A stretch of DNA of 64,000 nucleotides, from contig NZ_FTMN01000002.1 in the NCBI RefSeq assembly GCF_900155945.1, forward strand, positions 372,001 to 436,000, written 5' to 3'. The notes below the pieces were generated by a model. The model was not told where the DNA came from, did not search any database, and saw only the letters and a program-made list of their open reading frames with translations. This document shows positions 1-8,397 of this stretch, piece after piece. A program made the position numbers and the translations under genes. Each line of letters starts with the position of its first letter. Within the stretch, counting starts at the first letter, position 1. This DNA is from Marinobacterium stanieri (lineage in GTDB: Bacteria > Pseudomonadota > Gammaproteobacteria > Pseudomonadales > Balneatricaceae).

Positions 1-212
1 CAGCCTGAACGGCTATCGCTGCAGCTGCTGTTAGATGGGCGCTTGCACACACGGCCCATTTCGCTGTAGGTGCGACGGCCCAGAGAGGATAGCTCTGAAG
101 CGGGCTTGCCGGTGCTGATGATCTTGTTGTCGATGCGGACGCTGGCAGCGGTGGCGGGCAGTGAAACGGCAGCGGCTAGAATGGCGGTTGAAACGGCGGT
201 AACGAGACGCAT
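1..212 (-). CDS. Secreted small protein, partial (3' end outside window)
   Basis: An ATG at 212-210 preceded by AGGAAAAGGA opens a frame that stays open for 70 codons to the window edge. The N-terminus is a clear Sec signal peptide (MRLVTAVSTAILAAAVSLPATA, cleavage after the Ala-rich stretch near residue 23), followed by a segment with VRIDNKIISTGKPASEL and two cysteines near the edge. The layout faintly recalls small periplasmic DUF2845-type proteins, but the match is weak. It lies downstream of the tail fibre genes, a common place for lysogenic cargo. Since no attL is seen between it and the tail genes, it is most likely phage-borne. Confidence 0.6.
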   Translation of the reverse strand, partial: MRLVTAVSTAILAAAVSLPATAASVRIDNKIISTGKPASELSSLGRRTYSEMGRVCKRPSNSSCSDSRSG

Positions 213-307
213 GGGGGTTCCTTTTCCTGAATAGTGGGGGCGGTGAACTTCCTGCGCTTTCGCGCTCACCGGCTGCAATGGTAGCAAATTGCAGACAAGA
301 AAAAAGG

Positions 308-862
308 TTACGCCGCTTGGCTGACGGTTGCCGCCCTGGCGAATTCGAGCACGCTATCTACAGCGGCATGATCCGCTGCAGCCTCAATCTGATCAGCATA
401 CGCTTGTCGTTGGCCCGCCAGTTGAGGGGCCACCTGCCGCCAGGCATTCGAGTTTTCGATCACACGTGAAACCAATTCGGGCAACGCGATGCCGCGGGCG
501 GAGCTGATGCCGGTGAGCGTTGGCGTGCTGGGTGCTGCACCTGTACTGCCGTTATTAACCCAGCTCTGATACGTGAGGGCTTCATATTCCTGGTCTTTCC
601 ATGTGTCACGCTCGAACCAGGGGTACAGGCCTGCTATGTCATCTGCCAGTGCATTGAATATGTAAACCAGCTCGCGATGGGCGTTGGCCTTGTAATCAGC
701 AAGTGCTGGCAATGTCGGTTGAACGGGTTCCGGAAGCACCTGAGCCCACGGCCCATTTGGCCAGTTTTCAGGGTGGTCACGGTGAATGATAAAGTTGGGA
801 TATGCAGACTTGATCTGTTCAAACGTCTTAACGCTTGTCCCATCGGAGTACTTAGGTTTCAT
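308..862 (-). CDS. Tail fibre assembly-like protein
   Basis: 184 residues, last clear gene of the tail operon. The N-terminal part (residues 1-50, with KPKYSDGTSVKTFEQIK and a HPENWPNGPW turn) and the Ala-rich helical C-terminus resemble small phage tail assembly or fibre chaperone proteins that follow the receptor-binding genes. Its ATG overlaps the stop of the upstream gene (ATGA at 859-862), which indicates translational coupling. The exact family is not recognised, and the call rests mainly on position. Confidence 0.5.
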   Translation of the reverse strand: MKPKYSDGTSVKTFEQIKSAYPNFIIHRDHPENWPNGPWAQVLPEPVQPTLPALADYKANAHRELVYIFNALADDIAGLYPWFERDTWKDQEYEALTYQSWVNNGSTGAAPSTPTLTGISSARGIALPELVSRVIENSNAWRQVAPQLAGQRQAYADQIEAAADHAAVDSVLEFARAATVSQAA

Positions 863-1311
863 ATGGTAAACCTGTTAACTTCGTGCTGATTATAGTTCGG
901 CAGACCTCGAACTTCGTGCGCAACCTGCCAAGAAGTTCCGTCTAATGAGTATTCCAAATCCCACGACGAGGGGCTTCCGTAGCCTTCAGCCGCCCACACT
1001 TCATATTCGGCAACTGTCACACTAAAGGGGATCGAGTATCTTAACCACGAGTAAGCAGAACCCGACATAAAATCGCCGCCTGACAACGTTTTATTGAAGG
1101 CCCGGCTTGGATACCAATTTGAGTAAACTGAAGAGGCCGAGGGTGTGCCGCTAACACTCACGTCAGCCCCTTGCGGGTCAAACAGAATTAGTTCATTGAT
1201 ACGGTCCCTTGATCTGCTACCGTCTTTGAACGAAAGCCTCCAGTGGGGGGCACTAATACCACCAGTGCCACCTTCAATAATCACTCCTGCTCTTAGTTTT
1301 GCACCCAACAT
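859..1311 (-). CDS. Discoidin-like (F5/8 type C) tail protein
   Basis: 150 residues. The segment YSNWYPSRAFNKTLSGG, followed by SWLRYSIP and WDLEYSLDGTSWQ, follows the pattern of F5/8 type C or discoidin-like jelly-roll domains (Ala-Phe-D/N start, W-[IL]-x-[IV], then SxDGxxW). Such domains bind glycans in phage tail tips. It is coupled by overlapping stop/start signals to the genes on both sides (859-862 and 1309-1313). Its place at the distal end of the tail operon fits a receptor-binding role. Domain assignment is by motif only. Confidence 0.6.
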   Translation of the reverse strand: MLGAKLRAGVIIEGGTGGISAPHWRLSFKDGSRSRDRINELILFDPQGADVSVSGTPSASSVYSNWYPSRAFNKTLSGGDFMSGSAYSWLRYSIPFSVTVAEYEVWAAEGYGSPSSWDLEYSLDGTSWQVAHEVRGLPNYNQHEVNRFTI

Positions 1312-1910
1312 CAGCTATACACCTGTGGTGAACTTATATAAATTTGCGCGCCCTTCTTCCAGACTTGAAACACTGCCTCCACCGCCGCCGACAGATCCGG
1401 AAACGCCGGTGTCTTCGCGCCTGCAGGAAACGCCAGCGTCCAGCCGCTATCCAATCCAGTCACATGCAGCGTGACATTCTGTCCGTCTTGCAGATCCGGA
1501 AACGACAGCGTGGTGTTTTCAAGCACCGTCAGATCGATATCCTGCACCGGTCCAGCAGCTGTTGTGATAGCACCACTGGATGCCGTGCCGGTTTTCTCCC
1601 GGTAACGCAGTAGCTCAGGGCCATCGAGTAGCAGCAGGCTGGAGGCGGTGAGGCGCTCATCAACGTAATCATCGATTGCCCAGCTGTTTACGGTACCGGC
1701 CTCCAATGTGAGCGTGTTACTGCTGACGCTGGTGATTGTGACGATTTCCAGCTTTGTGGGAGCTACAGATGGGTCGTTGCTGTCGGTGAGTGTGACAACC
1801 AGGTATTTACCGGTGGGCAATACAGGCGGGTTATCCACCTGCAGGGTGCCATCGCCGGCGGTTACCGGTGCCGTCAGCTGGGCGATGTAGTTATCGGTGT
1901 AGTGTCGCAT
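1311..1910 (-). CDS. Phage tail structural protein
   Basis: 199 residues, beta-rich, starting MRHYTDNYIAQL with a GGAACTGACC ribosome site just upstream. The first 85 residues look like a small beta-sandwich (LTAPVTAGDGTLQVD, a pattern common in phage tail proteins that hold short structural domains). The second half has alternating Thr/Val strands typical of phage tail tip or fibre shafts. No enzymatic motif is seen. It sits between the Cys-rich tail protein and the discoidin-like protein, so it is probably part of the tail tip or side fibre. The specific role is unknown. Confidence 0.55.
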   Translation of the reverse strand: MRHYTDNYIAQLTAPVTAGDGTLQVDNPPVLPTGKYLVVTLTDSNDPSVAPTKLEIVTITSVSSNTLTLEAGTVNSWAIDDYVDERLTASSLLLLDGPELLRYREKTGTASSGAITTAAGPVQDIDLTVLENTTLSFPDLQDGQNVTLHVTGLDSGWTLAFPAGAKTPAFPDLSAAVEAVFQVWKKGAQIYISSPQVYS

Positions 1911-1912
1911 GG

Positions 1913-2899
1913 TCAGTTCCAGGTGCCGGGGATGCTGTCGGGGGAATAAGCTTTGTTTTGAACGTTGCGGTAGTAGTAGGACTCTGAGCGGTCGTATTTG
2001 GCATCACTGCCCCAGTATTGGACGACGCTATCACTGGTGGGCAGCCGGGTGGCCGGGTCGACATCAATACGCATGTGCCCGCCACCTTTCATCGGGATGT
2101 AGGCGATACAGCGCCTGGCTTCGCCCTCTCCCTGGCACATGATCTGGTTATCTTTTGGGGCCTTGCTCGCACAATCCGGGTCTTTCGGATGGGGGACGTA
2201 TTTGCCGTTGATCAGGGCTTCTTGGCACTTACCGTCGGAGGGCCAGTCTTCTTCCCCTTCGACACAGGGCGGCTCTGTCAAAGTACAGTAGGATTCTTGT
2301 GCATTAGGCCCGGAGCAAAGCCCCCTATTACCCATGCTTGAAGGCGCTGTTGGACTGCCGCTAGATTCAACAAGGTATCGTATGTAGGTCAATGTTTCAC
2401 TTTCATACCCCCAGTCATATTTAGTGCCATACACTGGCCCCTCTTGCGTGTTGAAAACAATCACTCTATCCGGAAACGCAGCATATAACGCACGAGGTGA
2501 AGGGTACTTTCCGGTGACACCAAACGATCCAGAACCAGTCCAAAAATACCCCGCTTCCCAGCTATCATCCGGCACACACTCCGTCGCCGCTTCCCAGGGC
2601 ACGAGTTCACCATCCGGGCCTCGGTACCGGCCGTCCATGCCTTTTTCGTTTTCGCCATCATCCGGGCGTTCGCCGTCGATGGTGCCGTCGTTGCCGTCGC
2701 CGTCTTCATCTTCGTCAGGCACGTCTGATTCCGGATTGCAGCAGGCATTCTCATCCTCTTCACCGGCGAAGCAGCGGGTGGTGATTTCGGGCAGGATGCC
2801 GCGGGAGCGGAGTGCGCGCAGGTTGCTGCGCACAGCCTCGGGCGTCCAGGCCATTTTCTGCACGGCCTGGGCCAGGAGTTTGAGTGATGTGGTATCCAT
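1913..2899 (-). CDS. Cys-rich tail-operon protein of unknown function
   Basis: 328 residues. A helical N-terminus (residues 1-45) is followed by a strongly acidic low-complexity linker (residues about 55-85, many Asp/Glu/Gly) and a Cys-rich C-terminal part with about a dozen cysteines, which suggests a disulfide-stabilised or metal-binding extracellular domain. It sits between the tail hub and the distal tail genes with almost no spacing, so it is expected to be a virion tail protein. I do not recognise a family. Confidence 0.5.
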   Translation of the reverse strand: MDTTSLKLLAQAVQKMAWTPEAVRSNLRALRSRGILPEITTRCFAGEEDENACCNPESDVPDEDEDGDGNDGTIDGERPDDGENEKGMDGRYRGPDGELVPWEAATECVPDDSWEAGYFWTGSGSFGVTGKYPSPRALYAAFPDRVIVFNTQEGPVYGTKYDWGYESETLTYIRYLVESSGSPTAPSSMGNRGLCSGPNAQESYCTLTEPPCVEGEEDWPSDGKCQEALINGKYVPHPKDPDCASKAPKDNQIMCQGEGEARRCIAYIPMKGGGHMRIDVDPATRLPTSDSVVQYWGSDAKYDRSESYYYRNVQNKAYSPDSIPGTWN

Positions 2900-2900
2900 G

Positions 2901-4946
2901 TTACCAACCGTTAATCAGGGTGATGTCGGCGTTTTCCAGCGGCACTTCGAATGTGTGCGCGGCCTTGGTTTCAGCTTCGTCTATCAGCTGCTCGGGCACC
3001 TCACCGGCGCTTACATCCAGGCTGCTGTCTTCGGTGTTGTAGTTGATGGAACGTATTAGCGGGGTCGCTTGAGCTGAAAGCCCTGGCCCCCAGCCTTTCG
3101 TGTACAGGCTGCCTTCAATCATGGGCGAGGTGATGGCGGTTCTGTCTTGCGGCAGTTCCAGCGCTGGCACAGGGGGCAGATCCCAGTTGGGTGCCGGTAC
3201 CGCGCCGTTATCATCCATGTAGCTGATTGAGGTGCGCACACGGGTGTCACGGATGCCGTCACCGATGATGTAGGTGAGCCCCGTGATCTGGCCAATGGCA
3301 TTGGGCACGCGGGTGTTGATGTGTGCCACCTGTCCGATTTGTGCCGGGATTATCCGTTTACGGCACACAATATCGATGTAGTTCTGCCGGTGGCTCTGAA
3401 TGATCTCCTTCGCCCCGATTTTGACTGAGACGCCAAAGCCGGCGTTGAACAACGGACGCTTGTCGTCGGCAACGGGGATTTGGCCGCCGTCGGTTGTTGG
3501 GGCCAGGTATGTAGCGGTTGCGACGGCATCTGCCCAACGCTCGATAGTGCCGCCGGTGGGCCATTGGGTCCAACGGGCCGGGCGCTGCATGGTTTGTTCT
3601 GCGTACACCGCTTCGCGGTCTTCAAACGTCGCTGTGTCGAAGTCGCTTTCAATAGCAAACGACAGCGCGGTGCCTTTTACTTCTTTGCGGTATGCGCGCA
3701 CGGACTGGGGCGCGGTCACCGTGATTTCGTAGTGCTCGGTTACGGGCTGTGCAATGTAGCGCTCCAGGTTGGCGGTGTAGCCCATGCCGCGGTCGAGCCG
3801 TTGGCGCACCACCCCGATACTGCCGTACTTGCCGACTGGCGGGGTGTTATAGAGCTCATAGTCGATGGCAAACCAGGGCGAAAAGCCGTTTTGAATGCGG
3901 TCTACCAGGCTTTCGCGCAGGAACGAGCCTTTGCCGTCACTGAAGAAATCCTGCAGTCCCTTAACGCCCTTTACCGTTGTTGTGACGGTGCGCAGCGCGT
4001 AGTAGCGGTATTCCAGGCTGATACTGACGGTGTTTTTGATCTGATCGCGGGTTTGGAAATCGACAGTGATATCGTTGCGGTGCACATCCGCGTCGGTGAA
4101 TGTCCAGTCGACGGGCTTGCCGTCTGTGCCCCAGGAGTAGTAGTACAGATCCCCTTCACGGGTGTAACCCAGGCTGCCGGCGACGGTTTTCATCATTTCG
4201 TTGACGAATTCGTTGCCCTCGGCGCCCTCTTTCTGGGTCATCTCGGAGTAGACGGCCTGGGTCAGCTGCAGCAGCTCTTGCTGGTCTTCTTCGCCCAGCT
4301 GTTCGCCCCGCAGGTTTGAGCAGTCGAATACCACGGCGCGGGTGTTGCGATCGTAACGGGCATCGTTCACTTCACCGGTGAACAGCCGTTCGAGTTCGCT
4401 GTTCGCGTCGGTCGGGTCTGTGTAGGTATAAATCTCAACGGTTTTACCGTGAAACGCCGGAATGCTAATGGGTGCATTCACTTCAAACCGCAGGTGGAAA
4501 GCGGCGGTGCTGGGCTGGTCTTCACCGTGGTTGATGACGATTTGACTCATCAGCTTGGTCTGGCTGGTGACATCCTTTTTGCCGATGACAACACGGGCTG
4601 CCGGCACTTTGGTTGTAACCGGTGCGGTGGGGTCGAACACCTGCTGACGCAACGTAAGCAACCGGCGGGCCGGCACACGGCGCTGAACCACTTGCCGCAG
4701 GGTGAGCAGTTTGCGAGCCGGGTGGTTAACCGTTTGCACCACTTGCTGACGCAGCGTGAGCAGCTTGCGTGCCGGCGTTACGCGGAACGCGACCCACTGG
4801 CGCAGTGTAAGCAGTTTGCGTGCAGGCCGCTCAACATACACCGATTGCCGCAGGGTGAGCAGCTTGCGCGCGGGGTAGCGTGTACCGAACGACGCCGGCG
4901 CACCGCCCAGGGTGTGGCTGTTGATGGTGTATGTATTCAGTGGCAT
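2901..4946 (-). CDS. Tail hub/tip protein with N-terminal peptide repeats
   Basis: 681 residues. Residues about 115-420 (VVIGKKDVTSQ, then a hydrophobic core with FHGKTVEIYTYTD and LFTGEV) have the character of phage tail hub or baseplate proteins of the gp27/Mu gp44 type, and the position after the tape measure and a distal-tail-like gene supports this. Residues 25-103 hold five near-identical copies of PARKLLTLRQ separated by 6-8 variable residues, an unusual extension. The C-terminal third is beta-rich. It would sit at the tail tip and help deliver the tape measure and DNA. Function is assigned by position and fold-like pattern. Confidence 0.65.
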   Translation of the reverse strand: MPLNTYTINSHTLGGAPASFGTRYPARKLLTLRQSVYVERPARKLLTLRQWVAFRVTPARKLLTLRQQVVQTVNHPARKLLTLRQVVQRRVPARRLLTLRQQVFDPTAPVTTKVPAARVVIGKKDVTSQTKLMSQIVINHGEDQPSTAAFHLRFEVNAPISIPAFHGKTVEIYTYTDPTDANSELERLFTGEVNDARYDRNTRAVVFDCSNLRGEQLGEEDQQELLQLTQAVYSEMTQKEGAEGNEFVNEMMKTVAGSLGYTREGDLYYYSWGTDGKPVDWTFTDADVHRNDITVDFQTRDQIKNTVSISLEYRYYALRTVTTTVKGVKGLQDFFSDGKGSFLRESLVDRIQNGFSPWFAIDYELYNTPPVGKYGSIGVVRQRLDRGMGYTANLERYIAQPVTEHYEITVTAPQSVRAYRKEVKGTALSFAIESDFDTATFEDREAVYAEQTMQRPARWTQWPTGGTIERWADAVATATYLAPTTDGGQIPVADDKRPLFNAGFGVSVKIGAKEIIQSHRQNYIDIVCRKRIIPAQIGQVAHINTRVPNAIGQITGLTYIIGDGIRDTRVRTSISYMDDNGAVPAPNWDLPPVPALELPQDRTAITSPMIEGSLYTKGWGPGLSAQATPLIRSINYNTEDSSLDVSAGEVPEQLIDEAETKAAHTFEVPLENADITLINGW
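4638..4874 (-). repeat. Five-copy peptide-coding repeat (PARKLLTLRQ)
   Basis: Five tandem units of 16-18 codons in the tail hub gene. The core peptide P-A-R-[KR]-L-L-T-L-R-Q is kept in all copies while the linkers change. At the DNA level the cores differ at synonymous positions, so the copies are not recent duplicates and the peptide itself seems to be conserved by selection. Confidence 0.9.
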
Positions 4947-4949
4947 GGG

Positions 4950-5411
4950 TTATGGCAACGCTGCGGTTTCTGTCTCGATGGTGGATGACAGCCAGAATTC
5001 GATTTCGTCGGAGATGCTGAGCTCTGTCACGGTATTGATGGAGCGCACATGGATGGCCACGGCGTTACTCACACCGCTGCGCACCCGAGTACCCAGCGGC
5101 AACGGATCGCCTGCGTTGTTGGTCCCCAGCGCGGCTGCACTGAGGGCCAGGGTGATTTCATTAACGGAGTGCCCGGCCCCGGGTGCAACGTCCTCGGCGT
5201 AGAAGAGGATTGGGTCTACATCCGGATTGGTTTCGTTCAGCAGGGTGATGGACCCGGCATCCAGCGGATCGTCGATCTTGTTGCCCAGGTAGACGATGAA
5301 GTCTTTGGGGTTGTCGTTCAGGTTGGCGTTGTGGGCCAGGTCTTTGATGCTGGTCATTTCGGTGGTGAGCGCAGCGTCGGTATGGAGTTTGAAATTACTG
5401 TTGGTGGCCAT
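4950..5411 (-). CDS. Tail protein, distal-tail position
   Basis: 153 residues, beginning MATNSNFKLHTDAAL, mostly short beta strands with polar turns and no enzymatic motif. It lies directly after the tape measure gene (4 bp gap) and before the tail hub gene (4 bp gap). In siphophages this is the place of the distal tail or a tail tip adaptor protein. It is shorter than most Dit proteins, so only a structural tail role is claimed. Confidence 0.55.
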   Translation of the reverse strand: MATNSNFKLHTDAALTTEMTSIKDLAHNANLNDNPKDFIVYLGNKIDDPLDAGSITLLNETNPDVDPILFYAEDVAPGAGHSVNEITLALSAAALGTNNAGDPLPLGTRVRSGVSNAVAIHVRSINTVTELSISDEIEFWLSSTIETETAALP

Positions 5412-5414
5412 GCG

Positions 5415-7268
5415 TTAGGCTCCGGGGGTTGCGGCGGCGGCGCGTTGGAAAAAGCTGAGCACGTTCTGAAGCTCGGCTGAGTCGCCATTAACGGTGGCCG
5501 AGTTCGTGCCTTTGTCTGACTGCATATTGAGGGTTAGCGTGCCGAGGTCTTTGCTTTTGCCTTCGCCATCCAATAGCTTTTTCATGACGGCCTGCATGCC
5601 GGTCACGTCATACTCATCAGCACGCCCTGTACTGATGCCCCGCCCGTTCAAGCTGGAATGACCAAAGGGGTTGCGCTGGAATGACTCAAGCACTTCCTGC
5701 ATTCGGTTGGCCGCTTTTTCAGCCGCGCCCGTTGACCCTTTAGCCATGGCGTTACGGTAGCTCTGTGCGGCCCGGATGAAGTTTTTATCAAGCTTGTCGC
5801 CCTGCTTTTTGCCTTCATCCGGCGAGCCAAAGATCTTTTGCCACGCAGTGTTGCCACCCTTCTGACCGCTCAACGCTGCCGCAGCGGCTGTGAGTGCGCG
5901 GGTGTTTTCTTGAGTGGCGGTGGTGTTTTTGTCGTTGGCGCCTACAACAGGGTTTTCGCTATTGGCGATTTTTTCTTTCAGAGTGCTTATTTCTGCAAGA
6001 ATGGGGGCCACGTTTTTGCCGGGCGATTCCATCATCTGCTGCTGCAGGGCGGCTATTTCCTTGCGCCACTGGGTGATTTGCTCAGACTCGGCGCCAGCGC
6101 TTCCATCTTTATCAGAACCGCGCTCCTCAAACCCTTCAATTACTTTTGCTTTGGCTTGGTTAACATTATCAATAAGAGAGCCCATTCTTTCCGAATGCAT
6201 TTCTGCATCCTTCAGCATTTGCTCAGAAGCTTGCTTGGTATCCTCAGATACTTTGTAGAACGAGTCTCCGAGTAAATTTGCCTCTCGCTCCAGGGTATCC
6301 AGCCCAACTGTTCCAGCTAAGCTAGCCACGCCTTTGGAAACGATACCGCCGAATTTCTGACCACCGCTTACCACGGTGTAATAAAGCTCCTTTACATCGG
6401 TGATGATTTCGATGAGGGTTTTGAAGCCTTCTACCATGCTTTGAATCATGGTTAATGCACCAACTGTGACGGACTCTGCTACTTGGTCAATCCCCCCCAT
6501 TTCATCTATAAATTCCACGGTTTTACTTATTAACACTTCCATCGCCGGGACAACACCCGCAGTCACGTGCTGTTGAAGCCCCGTGAAAATGGTACCTAAC
6601 CGTGTTTTTGCATCGTTATATGCCTCAACCGCAGCAGCCTGTGGCCGCGTAATTGCCACCCCTAGATTGTCGAACTCCTTCCCAAGACTGTTCAGGTCAG
6701 CCGCAAACGTGTTTACCAGCCCTACACCTTCAGTATCGAAAATGCGCATAGCTAATTTTACACGGTCGCCTTGGCTGGAAATTCCCTTCATGGCGTCCGC
6801 AATTGCATAAAATTGCTGGTCTGGTGTCTTCTTCGCCAACTCGTCTGCATCTAGCCCTAACTCCGCCAGCGCATCTTTTGCCGCACCTGTTCCATCAGCC
6901 GCCTCGGCTACGCGCCGCGTCATGCGCTGCAATGCAGTTCCTAGTTTGTTTTGCGCAACGCCTGTCAACTCTGCTTGGTACTCCAGTTTCTGTAATGCCG
7001 CTGTACCAAGCCCAAGTTTGTCCGCCTTTTTTGCCAACTGGTCGAGCTGATCGGCCTGACGTTCGATCATCGCAATAAACCCAGCACCCGCAATAGATGC
7101 GCCAGCGAGGGCAATACCAAAGCCTTTACCCGCCGTTGAGGCGATGGATTTCATGGATTTAGCCCATTTGCGAGCATCATCCTTGGCCTTGTCCATTTCT
7201 GTCTTCAGGCGCGCGGAATTGGCACCCAAAGTGACAACAAGGTTGGCTATAACCGATTTCTTCGCCAT
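5415..7268 (-). CDS. Tail tape measure protein
   Basis: 617 residues, predominantly helical. Residues about 40-70 form a Gly/Ala-rich hydrophobic segment (GFGIALAGASIAGAGF), and a coiled-coil-like region with Gln/Lys/Asp repeats follows, as in tape measure proteins that set tail length and are ejected with the DNA. A second hydrophobic stretch lies near residues 300-330. It directly follows the frameshifted tail chaperone genes, the universal order in siphophages. The length implies a fairly short tail. Confidence 0.9.
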   Translation of the reverse strand: MAKKSVIANLVVTLGANSARLKTEMDKAKDDARKWAKSMKSIASTAGKGFGIALAGASIAGAGFIAMIERQADQLDQLAKKADKLGLGTAALQKLEYQAELTGVAQNKLGTALQRMTRRVAEAADGTGAAKDALAELGLDADELAKKTPDQQFYAIADAMKGISSQGDRVKLAMRIFDTEGVGLVNTFAADLNSLGKEFDNLGVAITRPQAAAVEAYNDAKTRLGTIFTGLQQHVTAGVVPAMEVLISKTVEFIDEMGGIDQVAESVTVGALTMIQSMVEGFKTLIEIITDVKELYYTVVSGGQKFGGIVSKGVASLAGTVGLDTLEREANLLGDSFYKVSEDTKQASEQMLKDAEMHSERMGSLIDNVNQAKAKVIEGFEERGSDKDGSAGAESEQITQWRKEIAALQQQMMESPGKNVAPILAEISTLKEKIANSENPVVGANDKNTTATQENTRALTAAAAALSGQKGGNTAWQKIFGSPDEGKKQGDKLDKNFIRAAQSYRNAMAKGSTGAAEKAANRMQEVLESFQRNPFGHSSLNGRGISTGRADEYDVTGMQAVMKKLLDGEGKSKDLGTLTLNMQSDKGTNSATVNGDSAELQNVLSFFQRAAAATPGA

Positions 7269-7272
7269 GGGA

Positions 7273-7488
7273 TTATCGCCGTCTTACGGTAGGTTCTGCG
7301 AGCTGCTGCTCCAGCCAAGCTGCTTGCTCTTCGGGGGTGCGCATGCGTTGCATGAGCGTGTCTTTGTACTCTTGGTCGCTCTGGAGTCTTGTGAACTCAA
7401 TCCATTCCAATATCTCGTCAGGCGGGTATTCCAGCTCCACCTGCCTGACGCTTTTTCCATGCCGGTCCGCCAGCTGGAACAGGAACAT
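7273..7488 (-). CDS. Tail assembly chaperone, frameshift-encoded C-terminal part
   Basis: 71 residues from the first ATG, but the frame is open upstream to the slippery site at 7509-7515. It is therefore most likely made only as the C-terminal extension of the upstream gene after a -1 shift (no stop between the slip site and this ATG; the junction reads LLIRPYRMFLFQLAD). The product would be about 195 residues, equivalent to lambda gpGT. The sequence MFLFQLADRHGKSV followed by EILEWIEF is typical of the T domain that recruits the tail tube protein. The stop is 4 bp before the tape measure start. Confidence 0.85.
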   Translation of the reverse strand: MFLFQLADRHGKSVRQVELEYPPDEILEWIEFTRLQSDQEYKDTLMQRMRTPEEQAAWLEQQLAEPTVRRR

Positions 7489-7502
7489 CCTGTACGGCCG
7501 GA

Positions 7503-7859
7503 TTAGGAGTTTTTTGCAATCTCCTCAAACTGCGAGGTCAGTACAGGGTTCAGTTCCATAGCTGCTTCCCACAAGCGAGTCAGAGGAGCCTCAGCCTTGT
7601 CATTCAAGGCTTCTATATCCTGCAGCGTAAATTTCTGTTTGCGGGTTTCGGGGTCGATAACGCTGATTGCAACAAACAAGGAGCGAAGGTTCTTGTCATC
7701 ATCTTTCGTTTCATACACGTAGGTATCGAACTGGTCGCGCTGTTTAGCATTCCAGGTAATGACGGTCAGGGTTGCACCCTTTCCCCATTCATCTACCTTC
7801 ACGGTTTTGGTTTTACGGTCATCAGCCGTCAATACTTGGTCACGGGTCAGGTCTGCCAT
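7503..7859 (-). CDS. Tail assembly chaperone (gpG-like)
   Basis: 118 residues, start MADLTRDQVLTADDRKTK. It sits between the tail tube and tape measure genes, where lambda G lies, and ends in the codons GCA AAA AAC TCC TAA, which contain a canonical A_AAA_AAC slippery heptamer. The short form would coat the tape measure during tail assembly, and a minor -1 product adds the downstream 78 residues. The size matches gpG-type proteins. Confidence 0.85.
   Translation of the reverse strand: MADLTRDQVLTADDRKTKTVKVDEWGKGATLTVITWNAKQRDQFDTYVYETKDDDKNLRSLFVAISVIDPETRKQKFTLQDIEALNDKAEAPLTRLWEAAMELNPVLTSQFEEIAKNS
7509..7515 (-). promoter_or_regulatory. Programmed -1 ribosomal frameshift site
   Basis: The minus strand reads A AAA AAC in the zero frame of the gpG-like gene, six bases before its TAA (7503-7505). 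A -1 slip continues without a stop into the 7273-7488 frame. Position and heptamer agree with the conserved G/GT frameshift of long-tailed phages. Confidence 0.88.
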
Positions 7860-7923
7860 GGGTTACCTCAGGAATATGAATGCTGCAGAATGGGATAGCT
7901 AACCGGCCGCAGGGGCCAGTGCG

Positions 7924-8373
7924 TTAAGGCCCGGTAAGAATGGTGTAGTTGTCTTCTACGGCTACGCCACCGGTGACGCGCAGGTTGATTGTGCCTTTGT
8001 AGTCCTGCTCGAGCTCACCGTTTTCGAACGGCCAGTTTTTCACCCAGCAATCAAATTTACGTGCGCGCCCTGTCGGAAACAGCCATACGATAGTGGACTT
8101 TTCCTGCGGCACGGCAAGGTAAGCAGCCTCAAGCGCAATCTGGCCTGGGTCGTCCTCAGAGTGCAGCAGGTTCAGTGTGACAGTGCCGTAGCGGCGCACT
8201 TCGCCTACCGCAACCACCTCGTCATTATCTACCAGCGTTGTTTGATCGCGCTCGTTGCGCTCGCCGTTCAGGCCGCTGATGCCGGTATGCCCCAAAATCT
8301 CGATATCGGTATCACCGGCTGCATTGCGGATGAACACACGGGTGCCGTGCGTGGGTACTGTAGGTACGCCCAT
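7924..8373 (-). CDS. Major tail tube protein
   Basis: 149 residues, beta-rich, starting MGVPTVPTHGTRVFIRN. Features such as GHTGISGLNGER near residue 30 and the C-terminal strand pairs fit a siphophage tail tube subunit, which polymerises as hexameric rings around the tape measure. The gene lies between the tail completion gene and the tail chaperone, the conserved order. The downstream space (7860-7923) holds no gene. Confidence 0.75.
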   Translation of the reverse strand: MGVPTVPTHGTRVFIRNAAGDTDIEILGHTGISGLNGERNERDQTTLVDNDEVVAVGEVRRYGTVTLNLLHSEDDPGQIALEAAYLAVPQEKSTIVWLFPTGRARKFDCWVKNWPFENGELEQDYKGTINLRVTGGVAVEDNYTILTGP

Positions 8374-8397
8374 GATGCTTTCCTCTTGGGTGTGGTG

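Noticed and set aside
236-243. GGCGGTGA near the left edge as a possible attL
   Set aside because: Only 8 bases match the tRNA-Ser 3' end at 40283-40290 and the match stops there; a tRNA attachment core should be longer.
4638-4874. Repeat array as CRISPR or a diversity-generating retroelement template
   Set aside because: Units are 16-18 codons in frame, with linkers not spacer-like; no reverse transcriptase or cas gene is in the window.
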